Shown: positions 48,863 to 58,395, counted from the stretch's first letter. The stretch: 64,000 bases of DNA from Magnetovibrio blakemorei (GCF_001746755.1 NZ_MCGG01000002.1:1-64000), one strand, 5' to 3'. Program-made: numbers and translations. Notes: generated by a model from the sequence alone, not told the origin.

Positions 48863-51271
48863 TTACCCGCACTTCGAATAGCCGCATTCCAGGCAGGTGT
48901 CGCAGCCTTCTTGTTTGATCAGGCCCGGTTGGTTGCATTTGGGGCAGAAACGCAGGCGCGAATCGGGTTTTGCGCTGTGGTCATGACCATGGTCGTGTTG
49001 AGAATCCCGTTTTGGCGCTTCGTCAGCCTCACCCGTTCCCAACCCCTGAGGCGTCAGATTCACCACTTGGGCTTGGGGTTCTGGCTCATGGTACTGTTCG
49101 CCGCCTTTGAGAAATCCGGTGGCGATCATGTGGCGTTCGATCACTTCGCCCAGCGCCGCCAGCAGCGACGGCACGTATTTGCCCGCGACCCAATTGCCGC
49201 CACGCGGATCGAACACGTTTTTCAGCTCTTCCACCACAAACGACACATCGCCGCCACGACGGAACACCGCCGAAATCATCCGGCACAGGCCCACCGTCCA
49301 GGCAAAGTGTTCGACGTCTTTGGAATTGATGAAAATTTCAAACGGCCGCACCCGACCGCTGTCGTCCACGATGTCGTTGACCGTGACATAGAGCGCATGC
49401 TCGCTTTGCGGCCAGTGGAGCTTGTAGGTGTGGCCGTGCAGCCCGCCGGGACGTTCCAAGGGCTGGGTCAAATAGTGCACCGGACCGGGTGCATTTTCGC
49501 CGCGCTTGGGCTTGACCGCGACCGGCTTGTCGAACGGCAACACCTGTTGTTCGGGCTGGGCCTTGGCCTTTTTGCCGGGTTTCACTTCCAATACGGCGCC
49601 CGTTACGTCGTTGGGACGATAGGTGGTGCAGCCCTTCAGGCCTAAGTCATAGGCTTCCATATAGATGTCTTTGAAAGCTTCGAAGGTGATGTCTTCGGGG
49701 CAATTGATGGTTTTGGAAATGGAACTGTCGATGTGTGCCTGGACCGCCGCCTGCATGACCAAGTGATCGCGCGGCGATAGTTGCTGGGCGTCGACAAAGG
49801 CGTCGGTCAGCGGGGCCCCGTCGCCGCGCAGCTTACGGAACAAGCGGTACGCATAATCGGAGACTTCTTCTTCCTTGCGGGTGCCGTCGGGCTGCAACAC
49901 ATGGCGGGTGTATTTGAAGCTGAACACCGGTTCCAAACCGCTCGACACGTTATCGGCAAACAGCGAAATGGTGCCCGTGGGCGCGATGGACGTGATGAGC
50001 GCATTGCGAATGCCATGGGCGCGAATGGCGTCTTGCACGTCTTGGTCCAAACGCTGGATGGTTTCGCCTTTTAAGTATTGCTCCGCGTCATAAAGGGGGA
50101 ATGCACCCTTTTCCTGGGCCAATTCGACGGAGGCCAAATACGCCGCGCGTTCAATCGCCTTCATCCACGCATCGGTCAGGCGCACGGCGGTTGCGGAGCC
50201 ATAGCGCGCCCCGCACATGATCAACGCATCGGCCAACCCGGTGACGCCCAAACCGATGCGCCGTTTGGCCTGGGCTTCGTTTTTCTGCGCTTCCAAGGGA
50301 AACCGCGACACGTCGATGACATTGTCCATCAAGCGCACGGCGGTGCCCACCAGACGGCTCAGCGCTTCAATGTTGATGTCGGCGCTGTCGCTAAACGGAT
50401 CGTTCACCAAGCGCGCCAGATTGACCGAACCCAACAAACACGCGCCGTACGGCGGCAGCGGCTGTTCGCCACAGGGGTTGGTGGCGTGAATGGTTTCGCA
50501 GTACGCCAAATTGTTCAAACGGTTGATGCGATCGATAAAGATCACGCCGGGTTCTGCATAGGCATAGGTCGCGCGCATGACCTTTTCCCACAAATCGCGC
50601 GCAGGCAGGGTTTTATAGGTCTCGCCCTCAAACGTTAAATCCCAGCTGTCGTTTGCCTTCACGGCGGCCATAAAATCATCCGTCACCAAAACCGACAGGT
50701 TGAACATGCGCAAGCGCCCAGGCTCTTGTTTGGCTTCGATGAAGGCTTCGATGTCGGGATGGTCGCACCTGAGCACGCCCATCATCGCGCCGCGCCGGGA
50801 ACCCGCGCTCATGATGGTGCGGCACATGCTGTCCCAAACGTCCATAAAGCTCAATGGACCGGAGGCGTCCGCACCGATCTTTTTTACCACCGCGCCACGC
50901 GGGCGCAGGGTTGAAAAATCGTACCCGATGCCGCCACCTTGCTGCATGGTCAAGGCCGCTTCTTTGAGGCTGTCGAAAATGCCGCCCATGGAATCCGGGA
51001 TGTCGCCCATGACGAAACAATTGAACAGCGTGACGTTGCGGTCCACCCCGGCCCCGGCGATGATCCGCCCGGCCGGCAAAAACTGAAACGCCGCCATCAT
51101 GTCAAAGAAGCGTTGCTCCCACACATCGGGGGTTTTTTCCGCTTGAGACAAGGCTTTAGCGACCCGCCGCCACGTGTCTTCAATGCTTTTGTCCACAGGC
51201 CGCCCGTCAGCACCTTTAAGACGGTACTTCATGTCCCAGATGTGTTGGGAAATGGGGGTCATGGGCACCAT
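48863..51271 (-). CDS. nrdJ: Adenosylcobalamin-dependent ribonucleotide reductase
   Basis: An 802-residue class II enzyme reducing ribonucleotides with adenosylcobalamin, oxygen-independent. Visible are the redox Cys region LFNCFVMG, the NPCGEQPLPPYGACLLGSVNL active-site stretch, APTGTISLFADNVSSGLEP, and a C-terminal zinc-ribbon-like tail (FCPKCNQPG..CDTCLECGYSKCG). I took ATG 51271 because short-form NrdJ starts near PISQHIWDMKYR; GTG 51316 is possible. A class II enzyme suits a facultative denitrifier. Confidence 0.95.
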   Translation of the reverse strand: MVPMTPISQHIWDMKYRLKGADGRPVDKSIEDTWRRVAKALSQAEKTPDVWEQRFFDMMAAFQFLPAGRIIAGAGVDRNVTLFNCFVMGDIPDSMGGIFDSLKEAALTMQQGGGIGYDFSTLRPRGAVVKKIGADASGPLSFMDVWDSMCRTIMSAGSRRGAMMGVLRCDHPDIEAFIEAKQEPGRLRMFNLSVLVTDDFMAAVKANDSWDLTFEGETYKTLPARDLWEKVMRATYAYAEPGVIFIDRINRLNNLAYCETIHATNPCGEQPLPPYGACLLGSVNLARLVNDPFSDSADINIEALSRLVGTAVRLMDNVIDVSRFPLEAQKNEAQAKRRIGLGVTGLADALIMCGARYGSATAVRLTDAWMKAIERAAYLASVELAQEKGAFPLYDAEQYLKGETIQRLDQDVQDAIRAHGIRNALITSIAPTGTISLFADNVSSGLEPVFSFKYTRHVLQPDGTRKEEEVSDYAYRLFRKLRGDGAPLTDAFVDAQQLSPRDHLVMQAAVQAHIDSSISKTINCPEDITFEAFKDIYMEAYDLGLKGCTTYRPNDVTGAVLEVKPGKKAKAQPEQQVLPFDKPVAVKPKRGENAPGPVHYLTQPLERPGGLHGHTYKLHWPQSEHALYVTVNDIVDDSGRVRPFEIFINSKDVEHFAWTVGLCRMISAVFRRGGDVSFVVEELKNVFDPRGGNWVAGKYVPSLLAALGEVIERHMIATGFLKGGEQYHEPEPQAQVVNLTPQGLGTGEADEAPKRDSQHDHGHDHSAKPDSRLRFCPKCNQPGLIKQEGCDTCLECGYSKCG

Positions 51272-51424
51272 GGTCTCAATTGCTCCTGCCTGCTGGGCAT
51301 TTTGACGGAAACGCACCTGCGTCTTTCAGGTGCCGTTCAGGCGGTAACGCCAGAACAAAAACGGAAAAGATGAATTTCCATAAGTCATTGAAAAGTAGTC
51401 TATTTATATGACTTGAGACCCCAG

Positions 51425-51456
51425 AGTGTACGCCTTTGATGGTTCTTGGTCAAGAA
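51425..51456 (-). promoter_or_regulatory. Predicted nrdJ promoter with overlapping palindrome
   Basis: On the minus strand TTGACC (51453-51448) and TACACT (51430-51425) are spaced by 17 nt. The palindrome TTCTTG-N2-CAAGAA (51443-51456) covers the -35, as an operator would. It is not a standard NrdR box. I found no cobalamin riboswitch. Confidence 0.5.
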
Positions 51457-51569
51457 ATGTTCACGTTATGTTTTTAATTGAAGCCCACCCCCATCCGCCT
51501 TGAGGGCGCATCCTACTGAGGCCCGCGCCCAAAGGCACGCATTGTCTTATGCACATATCCAGAGGCACC

Positions 51570-51622
51570 TGTGGAAAACATCACCAAGCCCCACGCAAAA
51601 AAAATCCACGCATTTATCCACA
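51570..51622. promoter_or_regulatory. DnaA-box cluster between nrdJ and plsC
   Basis: TTATCCACA at 51614-51622 is a perfect DnaA box, and TTTTCCACA on the other strand (51570-51578) has one mismatch; a weaker ATATCCAGA is at about 51555-51563. They lie in a 390-nt gap otherwise without genes. They may tie nrdJ to the replication cycle. Confidence 0.5.
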
Positions 51623-51706
51623 GGCTAAACCCACATGGGGAATCGTCTTGCTTTCAATGGTTTGCTATGGAGACTTAAGGCCTTCTCAGAACTTTAAGGC
51701 GTAACG

Positions 51707-52495
51707 TTAGACTTCGGATGTCACGTCAGGCTTTTCGTCCTGCGCCTCGTTCGCGTCCTGCTCCAGGGCATGGGGGTATTTGGCCCGACCCTCAATCGCC
51801 AAGCGGTTGGAAGTGTCCTCGATGGCGCCTTGCAACGCCTTCATAAAGGCCTTGCGGTCTTGACCCGGGGCGATGGGCGGCAAAAACTCAAGAACGATGC
51901 AGCCCGGACGTTTGAGAAAACTGCGCCGCTGCCAAAACAGTCCCGAATTCAACGCCACCGGCACGATGGGCGCATCGACGCCCTTATAGAGCGCCGCGAT
52001 GCCGGGGTGATAGGTTCCCGATTTCCCGGGAGCCGAGCGCGTGCCTTCGGGGAAAATAATGACGTTTTGACCGCGCGCCAAACGCTCTTGAGCACCTTTG
52101 ATCATCAGCTTCAACGCCGACGCGCCGGCCTTTCTGTCAATGGCGATGGCCCCGGATTTGGCCACATACCAGCCAAAAAACGGCACCGAGAGCAATTCTT
52201 TTTTCAAGATGTAGGCCGGGTCGTTCACCAGCAGATAAAAGATCCCCGTTTCCCACGCACTTTGATGCTTGCAAGCAAAAATGCACGGACGATCCGGTAT
52301 ATTTTCCAGCCCGCGTATTTCCCAGCTGAGCCCCGCGACGACGCGCAACGCCTTCATCACACTGGTGGCCCACAGGGTCAGGCCCCACTGCATGGCGCGG
52401 CGGGTCAAAAACAAGCACGGCAAAATGAGCAGAGCGAGGAAAAAACCGCCCACGAAAAACACAAAATTTAAAAGCAGGGATCGAACAGCGATCAT
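51707..52495 (-). CDS. plsC: 1-acyl-sn-glycerol-3-phosphate acyltransferase
   Basis: A 262-residue membrane acyltransferase making phosphatidic acid. The N-terminal hydrophobic segment, the acyltransferase motif KHQSAWET (HX4E instead of the textbook HX4D, a variant I believe is common in alphaproteobacteria) and the glycerol-phosphate motif FPEGTRSAPG are present. It is last in the ftsE-ftsX-DUF218-plsC run. Confidence 0.93.
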   Translation of the reverse strand: MIAVRSLLLNFVFFVGGFFLALLILPCLFLTRRAMQWGLTLWATSVMKALRVVAGLSWEIRGLENIPDRPCIFACKHQSAWETGIFYLLVNDPAYILKKELLSVPFFGWYVAKSGAIAIDRKAGASALKLMIKGAQERLARGQNVIIFPEGTRSAPGKSGTYHPGIAALYKGVDAPIVPVALNSGLFWQRRSFLKRPGCIVLEFLPPIAPGQDRKAFMKALQGAIEDTSNRLAIEGRAKYPHALEQDANEAQDEKPDVTSEV

Positions 52496-52518
52496 GCATC
52501 ACCTTTATGCAGAGAGAC

Positions 52519-53136
52519 TTATTTCGTCAGACCCATAAACTTGTGACGCACCCAGGCCAACATAAATTTGTTGTATTCCCCCACAATCAGGCCCGTGGTA
52601 CCGGGCCAAGCCCACCAGTTCTGTTGCTTCACATGGGCCGGGAACACCGGATGCTGAATGAGGGTTACCTCCGGCAAGGCGTAGGAAAACTCCAACACCG
52701 AACGCGGCATATGATAGCCCGACGTCACCAGGCGCACGCTTTTAACATCGTGCTCACGCACCCAATCGCGGGTTTCGGTGGCATTGGCGATGGTGTCTTC
52801 GGCGTGACCGATGCTGACACAGCAATTTAAATCTTGAGGGTTGCGCCGATAGGCTTCCAGCAAGTTGCGCATATCGACGCCTTGGTAAACGCCGGAAATA
52901 AACAACAGATCTGCCGAGCCTTCTTCAAGCAATTTCAGCCCTTCGTCCAGGCGACCGCTGCCGCCGGTCAAAACGACGATGGCGTCGGTGTGAACACCGG
53001 GGTTTGACACTTCCACCGGAATCATGTCGGCGTAACGAAACAGGCCAAAGCCCCACACACCGGCAAGCAGAATCAAGGCCCCGCCTAAGTGACTGATGGT
53101 GCGTCCCGTGGAACGGCGATGCGGTGGACGGCTCAT
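52519..53136 (-). CDS. YdcF/ElyC-type DUF218 protein
   Basis: A 205-residue protein with an N-terminal membrane helix (about 17-35) and a DUF218 domain (AIVVLTGGSGRLDEGLKLL, LFISGVYQGVD, ATETRDWVREH and LVTSGYHMPRS). Relatives such as ElyC affect envelope and peptidoglycan synthesis. It overlaps the ftsX stop by one base, consistent with a shared cell-envelope operon. Confidence 0.9.
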   Translation of the reverse strand: MSRPPHRRSTGRTISHLGGALILLAGVWGFGLFRYADMIPVEVSNPGVHTDAIVVLTGGSGRLDEGLKLLEEGSADLLFISGVYQGVDMRNLLEAYRRNPQDLNCCVSIGHAEDTIANATETRDWVREHDVKSVRLVTSGYHMPRSVLEFSYALPEVTLIQHPVFPAHVKQQNWWAWPGTTGLIVGEYNKFMLAWVRHKFMGLTK

Positions 53137-54023
53137 TAAATCATCCTTCTCAGCGTGCGCATCACAGTCAGACGCGCGGTCAGCCCGGCAACCAATCCCG
53201 CCGCCAACGGCAAAATGGCCAACGACACCCAGCCCACAAGGGGCAGAGACATATCAGGTATCATACCCGCCTGCAAACGACCCGCAACATACCCCAGCAA
53301 CGCCAATGTCAGTGCTGCCAGAACCAGTCCGATCACACCGCCCTTAAAACCCATCGCCCAGGCACGACCGGCAAATTGCTTGGCGATGTAGCTGTCTTGC
53401 GCCCCGGTCAGATGCAAAACTTCGATCGCTTCGGCGTGCACGGTGAGACCCGTGCGGGTGGTGAATATCACCGTGCTCATTGCCGCCAATAAAATCAAGC
53501 CTAAAACGCCTGCCGCCAGGGCTTCAAGGGTGCGCACCATTTCAATCAGCCGCCCCAGCCACACGCCGTGATCGTCAACTTGTGCGCCTTCAATGGTGCG
53601 GGCGAGCTTTTGCTGCAAAATCCGCGCGTCGAGGTCAATATCGGGGTCCGTTTCCACGTCGATGAGACGCGGCAACGGCACATCAATGGCCTGAACCACC
53701 CCCAGCCACGGACTGAGCAGTTGCAGAACCTTGGCCTCGCTGACCACACGGGCGTGCATCACGCCGGGGGTTTCGGAAATCATATTCAAGGTGGTCTGCA
53801 AGCGCCGCGCATTGGCGGCATCGCTGGCATCGGGATCGGCGGGGATTTGCACCGTCAAGGTTGACGCCATACCGGTATCCCAGCGTTGCGCCAGCACGTC
53901 CAAACCAATCAGTCCCGCTTGCGCCAGAGCCGCCAAAAAAACCATGAATGCAATCAACCACGGCAAAAAGCGACTGAGGGGATCTTTGTCCAAGGGCAGG
54001 TCGGTGCGCCGAGAAAACATCAT
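53136..54023 (-). CDS. ftsX: Cell division protein FtsX
   Basis: A 295-residue four-helix permease-like protein: helix 1 (about 20-42), a periplasmic loop of about 120 residues, and three helices in the C-terminal half (FtsX/MacB fold). With FtsE it couples ATP to activation of periplasmic peptidoglycan hydrolases at division. It overlaps the ftsE stop by 4 nt. Confidence 0.92.
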   Translation of the reverse strand: MMFSRRTDLPLDKDPLSRFLPWLIAFMVFLAALAQAGLIGLDVLAQRWDTGMASTLTVQIPADPDASDAANARRLQTTLNMISETPGVMHARVVSEAKVLQLLSPWLGVVQAIDVPLPRLIDVETDPDIDLDARILQQKLARTIEGAQVDDHGVWLGRLIEMVRTLEALAAGVLGLILLAAMSTVIFTTRTGLTVHAEAIEVLHLTGAQDSYIAKQFAGRAWAMGFKGGVIGLVLAALTLALLGYVAGRLQAGMIPDMSLPLVGWVSLAILPLAAGLVAGLTARLTVMRTLRRMI

Positions 54024-54796
54024 TCAAATGCCCCCGGACCACGGGTTAGGCGATGAGGCAAGCCCCGTTCCAGCCCCTGGGGTGAGGTCCGCGCAAAGCT
54101 ATCTGTTTTGGTTCCGGGCGAAACATGCAACGTCCCCGCCCCCAAACGCATCACCGGGTGGCCCAATTCGCGCACCATGGCCTCATTGTGGGTGGCGACG
54201 ACAATGGTGGTGCCCAATTTGTTGAGCTCTTCAAACAAATGCATCAAACGATAGCCCATGCGGTCGTCGACGTTGCCGGTGGGTTCATCGGCCATCAACA
54301 AGCTGGGTCTGGCGATCACCGCACGCGCGATGGAGGCGCGTTGCTTTTGTCCGCCCGAAAGGGTCGGTGGACGCGCGCTCATATGATCTTTGAGGCCAAC
54401 CCAGACGAGCAATTCTTCCACATGGCGTTTGATGTCCGATTCGCGAATCCCCGCCACCCTGAGCGGCAAAGCAACGTTGTCGAAGGTCGAAAGATGCTCC
54501 AACAGGCGGTATTCCTGAAACACCACCCCGATGGAACGGCGCAACGCCGGAAGGGCGTCACGCGCGGCGGTGGCGATGTCGTGACCGAACAAATGAACCA
54601 GGCCCCGCGAGGGTCGATGGGCCAAATACATCAATTTTAAAAGCGAAGATTTGCCAGCCCCGGACGGTCCCACCAAAAAATGATAAGAGCCTGGTTTTAA
54701 CTCGAAAGTCACGTCCTGCAACACTTCCGGGCCAAGGCCATAACGTAACCCAACGTTTTCAAACCGGGCTATGGGGGTGTTTTGGTCGATGTCCAA
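54020..54796 (-). CDS. ftsE: Cell division ATP-binding protein FtsE
   Basis: A 258-residue ABC ATPase: Walker A GPSGAGKSS, signature LSGGQKQRASIARAV and Walker B LLMADEPTGNVDD. The frame starts at TTG 54796 with a GAGGA about 10 nt upstream. The C-terminal 30 residues form a tail longer than usual. First gene of the envelope operon. Confidence 0.94.
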   Translation of the reverse strand: MDIDQNTPIARFENVGLRYGLGPEVLQDVTFELKPGSYHFLVGPSGAGKSSLLKLMYLAHRPSRGLVHLFGHDIATAARDALPALRRSIGVVFQEYRLLEHLSTFDNVALPLRVAGIRESDIKRHVEELLVWVGLKDHMSARPPTLSGGQKQRASIARAVIARPSLLMADEPTGNVDDRMGYRLMHLFEELNKLGTTIVVATHNEAMVRELGHPVMRLGAGTLHVSPGTKTDSFARTSPQGLERGLPHRLTRGPGAFE

Positions 54797-55022
54797 TGCG
54801 ACGATGTCCTCAATTTTCTAGGTCCTGACCTTAAGCCATGCTAGTGCTTATAGCAGAGTTATTTAAGGGCTGCCCCTACAGGTACTTTGGGGCATTTTAA
54901 TGTCGGTGTTTCTACGATGACACGGGCGGGTCTGAGAAGTCTACAATAAGACGAACAGCCTCGCTTGCGTTGAATCTCACAAACACCTATAAAGGCAAGA
55001 GGTTAACACATACTGTGTCGCG

Positions 55023-56123
55023 ATGATTATCACCTGTCCAAATTGTGAAACACACTACGACGTCCGACCCGAGGCCATCCGGCCGAGTGGGTCTATGATG
55101 CGTTGTTCGAACTGCGGCTACACCTGGCAGCAGTCGGTGATTCATTCTGTCGAGGTGCGCGAACAGCAAGTGACCGTCCCTGCAGCGGCCCCAGCGCCGG
55201 TGGTTTCGGCCCCAGCGCCCGCTCCGACCCCGCCGCCAGCTCCGGCCCCAGTGGCTCCGCCACCACCGCCCCCAATTCCTGAGCCGGAACCGATTCCGGA
55301 ACCAGAACCTATTCCTGAGCCAGAACCCGAACCGGAACCCGTTGCGGAACCCGAAGACGTTCCCGCATCCCAAGCCGAAGGTGAGCCGCTGTCGCAAGAC
55401 GAGCTCGACAACCTGTTTGGCTCCGACGACGCCGCACCGCCGTCCATCGAATCGATGATTGACGGCAACATCGATGATGACGAAGCGGAAACCATCGAAG
55501 TCGAAGATGACGATATCGAACCGATTCCCGAAGGCTTAACCCAGCCGCTGGCGCATGACGACGACGAAATTCCCGTCGGACGGCCACGCTTTAAAAACCC
55601 GCCGCCCGACAAAAAGGCTCCGGTCGGCATGATCATCGCCATCGTGTTTGCCGTCCTGTTCATCGGCACCGCCGTGACCGCTTTTGTGGCCAAAGATTCT
55701 CTCATCCAAGCGATGCCGGTCCTCAAGGGCTACTACGAAGCCGCGGGTCTCTATCATCCTGAACCGGGTGAGGGCTTGGCCCATCAAGATGTCAAAGCGC
55801 GGCGCGACGTCAAAAACGCCATTGATTACCTGATAGTCGAGGGCAAGGTCGCCAACACCACCGAGGCCATCATCCATCTGCCCGAGCTTAAGGTGGCGCT
55901 GACCAACACCGAAGGCAAAGAAATCCGCGTGCTGACCCAAAAGCTGTCCAAAGAACAATTGGAACCGGGCGAAACCGTCGATTTCAAGGTTGAATTCGAA
56001 AACCCGCCCGGCACCGCACGGTCCATGGCGCTGGGCTTCGTTGACCCCAAAGCGATGGCGGGCGAAGGCGGCGACGGAGGCGACGCCGGAACCACGCCGG
56101 GCGAAGGCGGTGGTGGCCACTAA
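55023..56123 (+). CDS. Zinc-ribbon MJ0042/DUF3426 membrane protein
   Basis: A 366-residue protein: an N-terminal zinc ribbon (CPNCETHYDV..CSNCGYTW, residues 5-34), a Pro/Glu/Ala-rich linker (about 45-115), an acidic stretch, a membrane helix (about 202-223), then a DUF3426 extracytoplasmic domain of about 110 residues and a Gly-rich tail. Zinc-ribbon/DUF3426 proteins are common in proteobacteria but their role is unknown. Its C-terminal domain is duplicated in the next gene. Confidence 0.88.
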   Translation: MIITCPNCETHYDVRPEAIRPSGSMMRCSNCGYTWQQSVIHSVEVREQQVTVPAAAPAPVVSAPAPAPTPPPAPAPVAPPPPPPIPEPEPIPEPEPIPEPEPEPEPVAEPEDVPASQAEGEPLSQDELDNLFGSDDAAPPSIESMIDGNIDDDEAETIEVEDDDIEPIPEGLTQPLAHDDDEIPVGRPRFKNPPPDKKAPVGMIIAIVFAVLFIGTAVTAFVAKDSLIQAMPVLKGYYEAAGLYHPEPGEGLAHQDVKARRDVKNAIDYLIVEGKVANTTEAIIHLPELKVALTNTEGKEIRVLTQKLSKEQLEPGETVDFKVEFENPPGTARSMALGFVDPKAMAGEGGDGGDAGTTPGEGGGGH

Positions 56124-56958
56124 GCCGCCTAAAAATGCCCCCACGGCTCGATTCATTGAGCTCGAGCCTCAAATGGTTGTCACCGAACAGGATCTTGACG
56201 CCCTGTACGGAACGGATACCCCCAGACAAGATCCCCTAACATCATATTTAGATGATGCCCGCGAAGACCCCTGGCTTGAACCCCTTTTTGATCCCCGCTT
56301 CGATGAATCCGAGGAAACAGATCCTGCAAAATTTTCATTGATGCAGGTCGATGATTTTTACGACGATGTTCCGAGTGATCCGAGCGTTCAGAGCGGCGCG
56401 GCTCCAGGACAAAGGACGCCGTCATCGCCGCTGCCCAGCGCCAACATTCGCCCCGTCATACGTCATCCCGACCAGTTCAAAATCCCCAATGGCCTGTTTC
56501 GCGCCCTGGGGCTTGTGTTGTTTGTGCTGATCGCGGGTGCCGTTTTCTGGTTCAAGGTCGATGGCGAAGATGCCAGAAACACCGTTGCCGGTGTCTTTAA
56601 AACCACGCAAGAACTCACGAAAAAGCTGTTGGCCCTCGAACCGCCCCCCGGTGAGGGGTTCAACCATCGAAACATCAAGACCCGCCGCACCGTGCGAGAC
56701 GGCAATGATTATCTGGTCATCGAAGGCGACGTCGTCAACGAAGTTCATCAGCCCGTTGCCGTACCGATGCTGAGGGCGGCGCTGACCAATTCCGAGCGCC
56801 AAGAAATCCGCGTACTGACCCAAAAGCTATCCAAAGAGCAGTTGCATCCGGGCGAAAAGGTGACGTTCAAGATCGAATTCAAAAACCCGCCCGGCACCGC
56901 ACGCTCCATGAAGCTGAGCTTCGTCAACGCGGCAGAAACAAAAGAATCGACCCGCTGA
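56110..56958 (+). CDS. DUF3426 paralog lacking the zinc ribbon
   Basis: A 282-residue protein starting at GTG 56110 (or 56113), overlapping the preceding gene by about 11-14 nt. A polar N-terminal part of about 130 residues replaces the zinc ribbon. A membrane helix (about 141-158) is followed by a DUF3426 domain closely matching that of the neighbour, including EIRVLTQKLSKEQL and NPPGTARSM. This is a tandem duplication with one divergent N-terminus. Function unknown. Confidence 0.82.
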   Translation: MVATKPPKNAPTARFIELEPQMVVTEQDLDALYGTDTPRQDPLTSYLDDAREDPWLEPLFDPRFDESEETDPAKFSLMQVDDFYDDVPSDPSVQSGAAPGQRTPSSPLPSANIRPVIRHPDQFKIPNGLFRALGLVLFVLIAGAVFWFKVDGEDARNTVAGVFKTTQELTKKLLALEPPPGEGFNHRNIKTRRTVRDGNDYLVIEGDVVNEVHQPVAVPMLRAALTNSERQEIRVLTQKLSKEQLHPGEKVTFKIEFKNPPGTARSMKLSFVNAAETKESTR

Positions 56959-56985
56959 AAAACCGCTCAGTGGATCAGGTTACCC

Positions 56986-58257
56986 TCATTCCAACCAATC
57001 GGGCAATCGATCCAAGGCGATGATGTCTTCGACTTCTAAGCGTTCGCGGACGATGGCGAATTGACTGTCGTTGACCATCACTTCGGGCACCAACGCGCGG
57101 GTGTTGTAGGTTGAAGACTGCACCGCGCCGTAGGCACCCGCTGTGCGCATGACCAACAAATCGCCCGCGTTCACATGGGGCAAGCGGCGACCCTTGGCGA
57201 AGGTGTCGCCGGTTTCGCAAATCGGGCCGACAATATCGACGTCAATCAAGGTTGCCCCTTTGACCGGTTCGCGTTCCGGCACGATGGCATGATACGCCCC
57301 GTACAAGGTGGGGCGGATCAGGTCGTTCATGCCCGCATCGACGATCAAGAACGTGCGCGTCGCGCCTTCTTTGACGTAGACGACGCGGCTGACCAAAATG
57401 CCCGCGTTGCCCACGATCATGCGCCCCGGTTCCAGCACCAGCTCCACGTCCAGGCCGCTCAGGGTATCGCGCACCACTTGGGCGTATTGATCGGGACTAG
57501 GTGCGATGGTTTCGTCGGTTTCGCCGTAAGGAATGCCGAGCCCCCCACCGATGTCGAGGACCTCAACGCTGAGACCATCGGCGCGCAGCATGGCGACCAG
57601 ATCACCCGCCCGCACATAGGCATCGCGAAACGGCTGCAAATCGAGCAATTGCGAACCGATGTGCATGGCTAAGCCGCGCGCTTCAATCCCCGGCAGCTTG
57701 GCAGCTTTGGTGTAAACTTCATGGACCCGCGTCCATTCAATGCCAAATTTGTTCTCCAGCTTTCCGGTGCTGATTTTTTCGTGGGTGTGGGCGTCCACAT
57801 CGGGGTTCACCCGCAACGCCACCGGGGCGACGGTGCCCATCTCGGTCGCGATGGTGCTGATGCGGTCCAACTCGGGCTCGGATTCCACGTTGATCTGTTT
57901 GATGCCAGCCCGCAAAGCCATACGGATTTCTCCGTCCGATTTGCCGACCCCGGAAAAGACGATGTTGCCGGGTTTTACACCCGCTTGCAGGGCGCGGGTC
58001 AATTCCCCGCCCGACACCACATCCGCACCCGCACCCAATTTTGCGAGCGTGCGGATAACAGCTTGGTTGGAATTGGCCTTAACCGCGAAACACACCAGCG
58101 CGTCCAACCCCGCCAAGGCATCGGCAAAGACCTTGTAATGACGCGTCAGAGTGGCACTGGAATAGACATAAAACGGCGTGCCGACCTGTTTGGCAATGTC
58201 CGCCAGGGCGACGTCTTCTGCAAACATGCGCCCGTTTTTATATGTGAAATGATCCAT
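56986..58257 (-). CDS. lysA: Diaminopimelate decarboxylase
   Basis: A 423-residue PLP enzyme making lysine from meso-diaminopimelate. Visible are the PLP lysine in LVCFAVKANSN, the HIGSQLLD motif, VLDIGGGLGIPYGE, EPGRMIVGNAG and CETGDTFAKGR. It is third in the leftward argH-lptM-lysA unit, 9 nt after lptM. Confidence 0.96.
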   Translation of the reverse strand: MDHFTYKNGRMFAEDVALADIAKQVGTPFYVYSSATLTRHYKVFADALAGLDALVCFAVKANSNQAVIRTLAKLGAGADVVSGGELTRALQAGVKPGNIVFSGVGKSDGEIRMALRAGIKQINVESEPELDRISTIATEMGTVAPVALRVNPDVDAHTHEKISTGKLENKFGIEWTRVHEVYTKAAKLPGIEARGLAMHIGSQLLDLQPFRDAYVRAGDLVAMLRADGLSVEVLDIGGGLGIPYGETDETIAPSPDQYAQVVRDTLSGLDVELVLEPGRMIVGNAGILVSRVVYVKEGATRTFLIVDAGMNDLIRPTLYGAYHAIVPEREPVKGATLIDVDIVGPICETGDTFAKGRRLPHVNAGDLLVMRTAGAYGAVQSSTYNTRALVPEVMVNDSQFAIVRERLEVEDIIALDRLPDWLE

Positions 58258-58266
58258 CTTGGGGCC

Positions 58267-58395
58267 TTATTGGCTGGGATATTGACGGGGATAGGTTGTT
58301 CCGGGCGGCTCTTCGGGATCGCCCTTGCGTCCACAGGCCGTGAGCACACCGGCCAGCATCACCAGGGCCAGCAAGAGGGTCATAAACCGCATCAT
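58267..58395 (-). CDS. lptM: Small lipoprotein LptM/YifL-like
   Basis: A 42-residue protein with a lipoprotein signal (lipobox LTAC, Cys21) and the conserved [10 protein letters not shown] tail of LptM. Its ATG overlaps the argH stop as ATGA. LptM assists maturation of the LptDE LPS translocon at the outer membrane in enterobacteria. The argH-lptM-lysA order is common in proteobacteria. Confidence 0.88.
   Translation of the reverse strand: MMRFMTLLLALVMLAGVLTACGRKGDPEEPPGTTYPRQYPSQ

Noticed and set aside
51555-51622. Chromosomal origin
   Set aside because: Only one perfect DnaA box, no obvious AT-rich unwinding element with repeats, and none of the usual alphaproteobacterial oriC neighbours such as hemE.
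51272-51706. Possible cobalamin riboswitch before nrdJ
   Set aside because: No B12-box-like segment and no extended leader structure seen; the predicted promoter lies closer to the gene.
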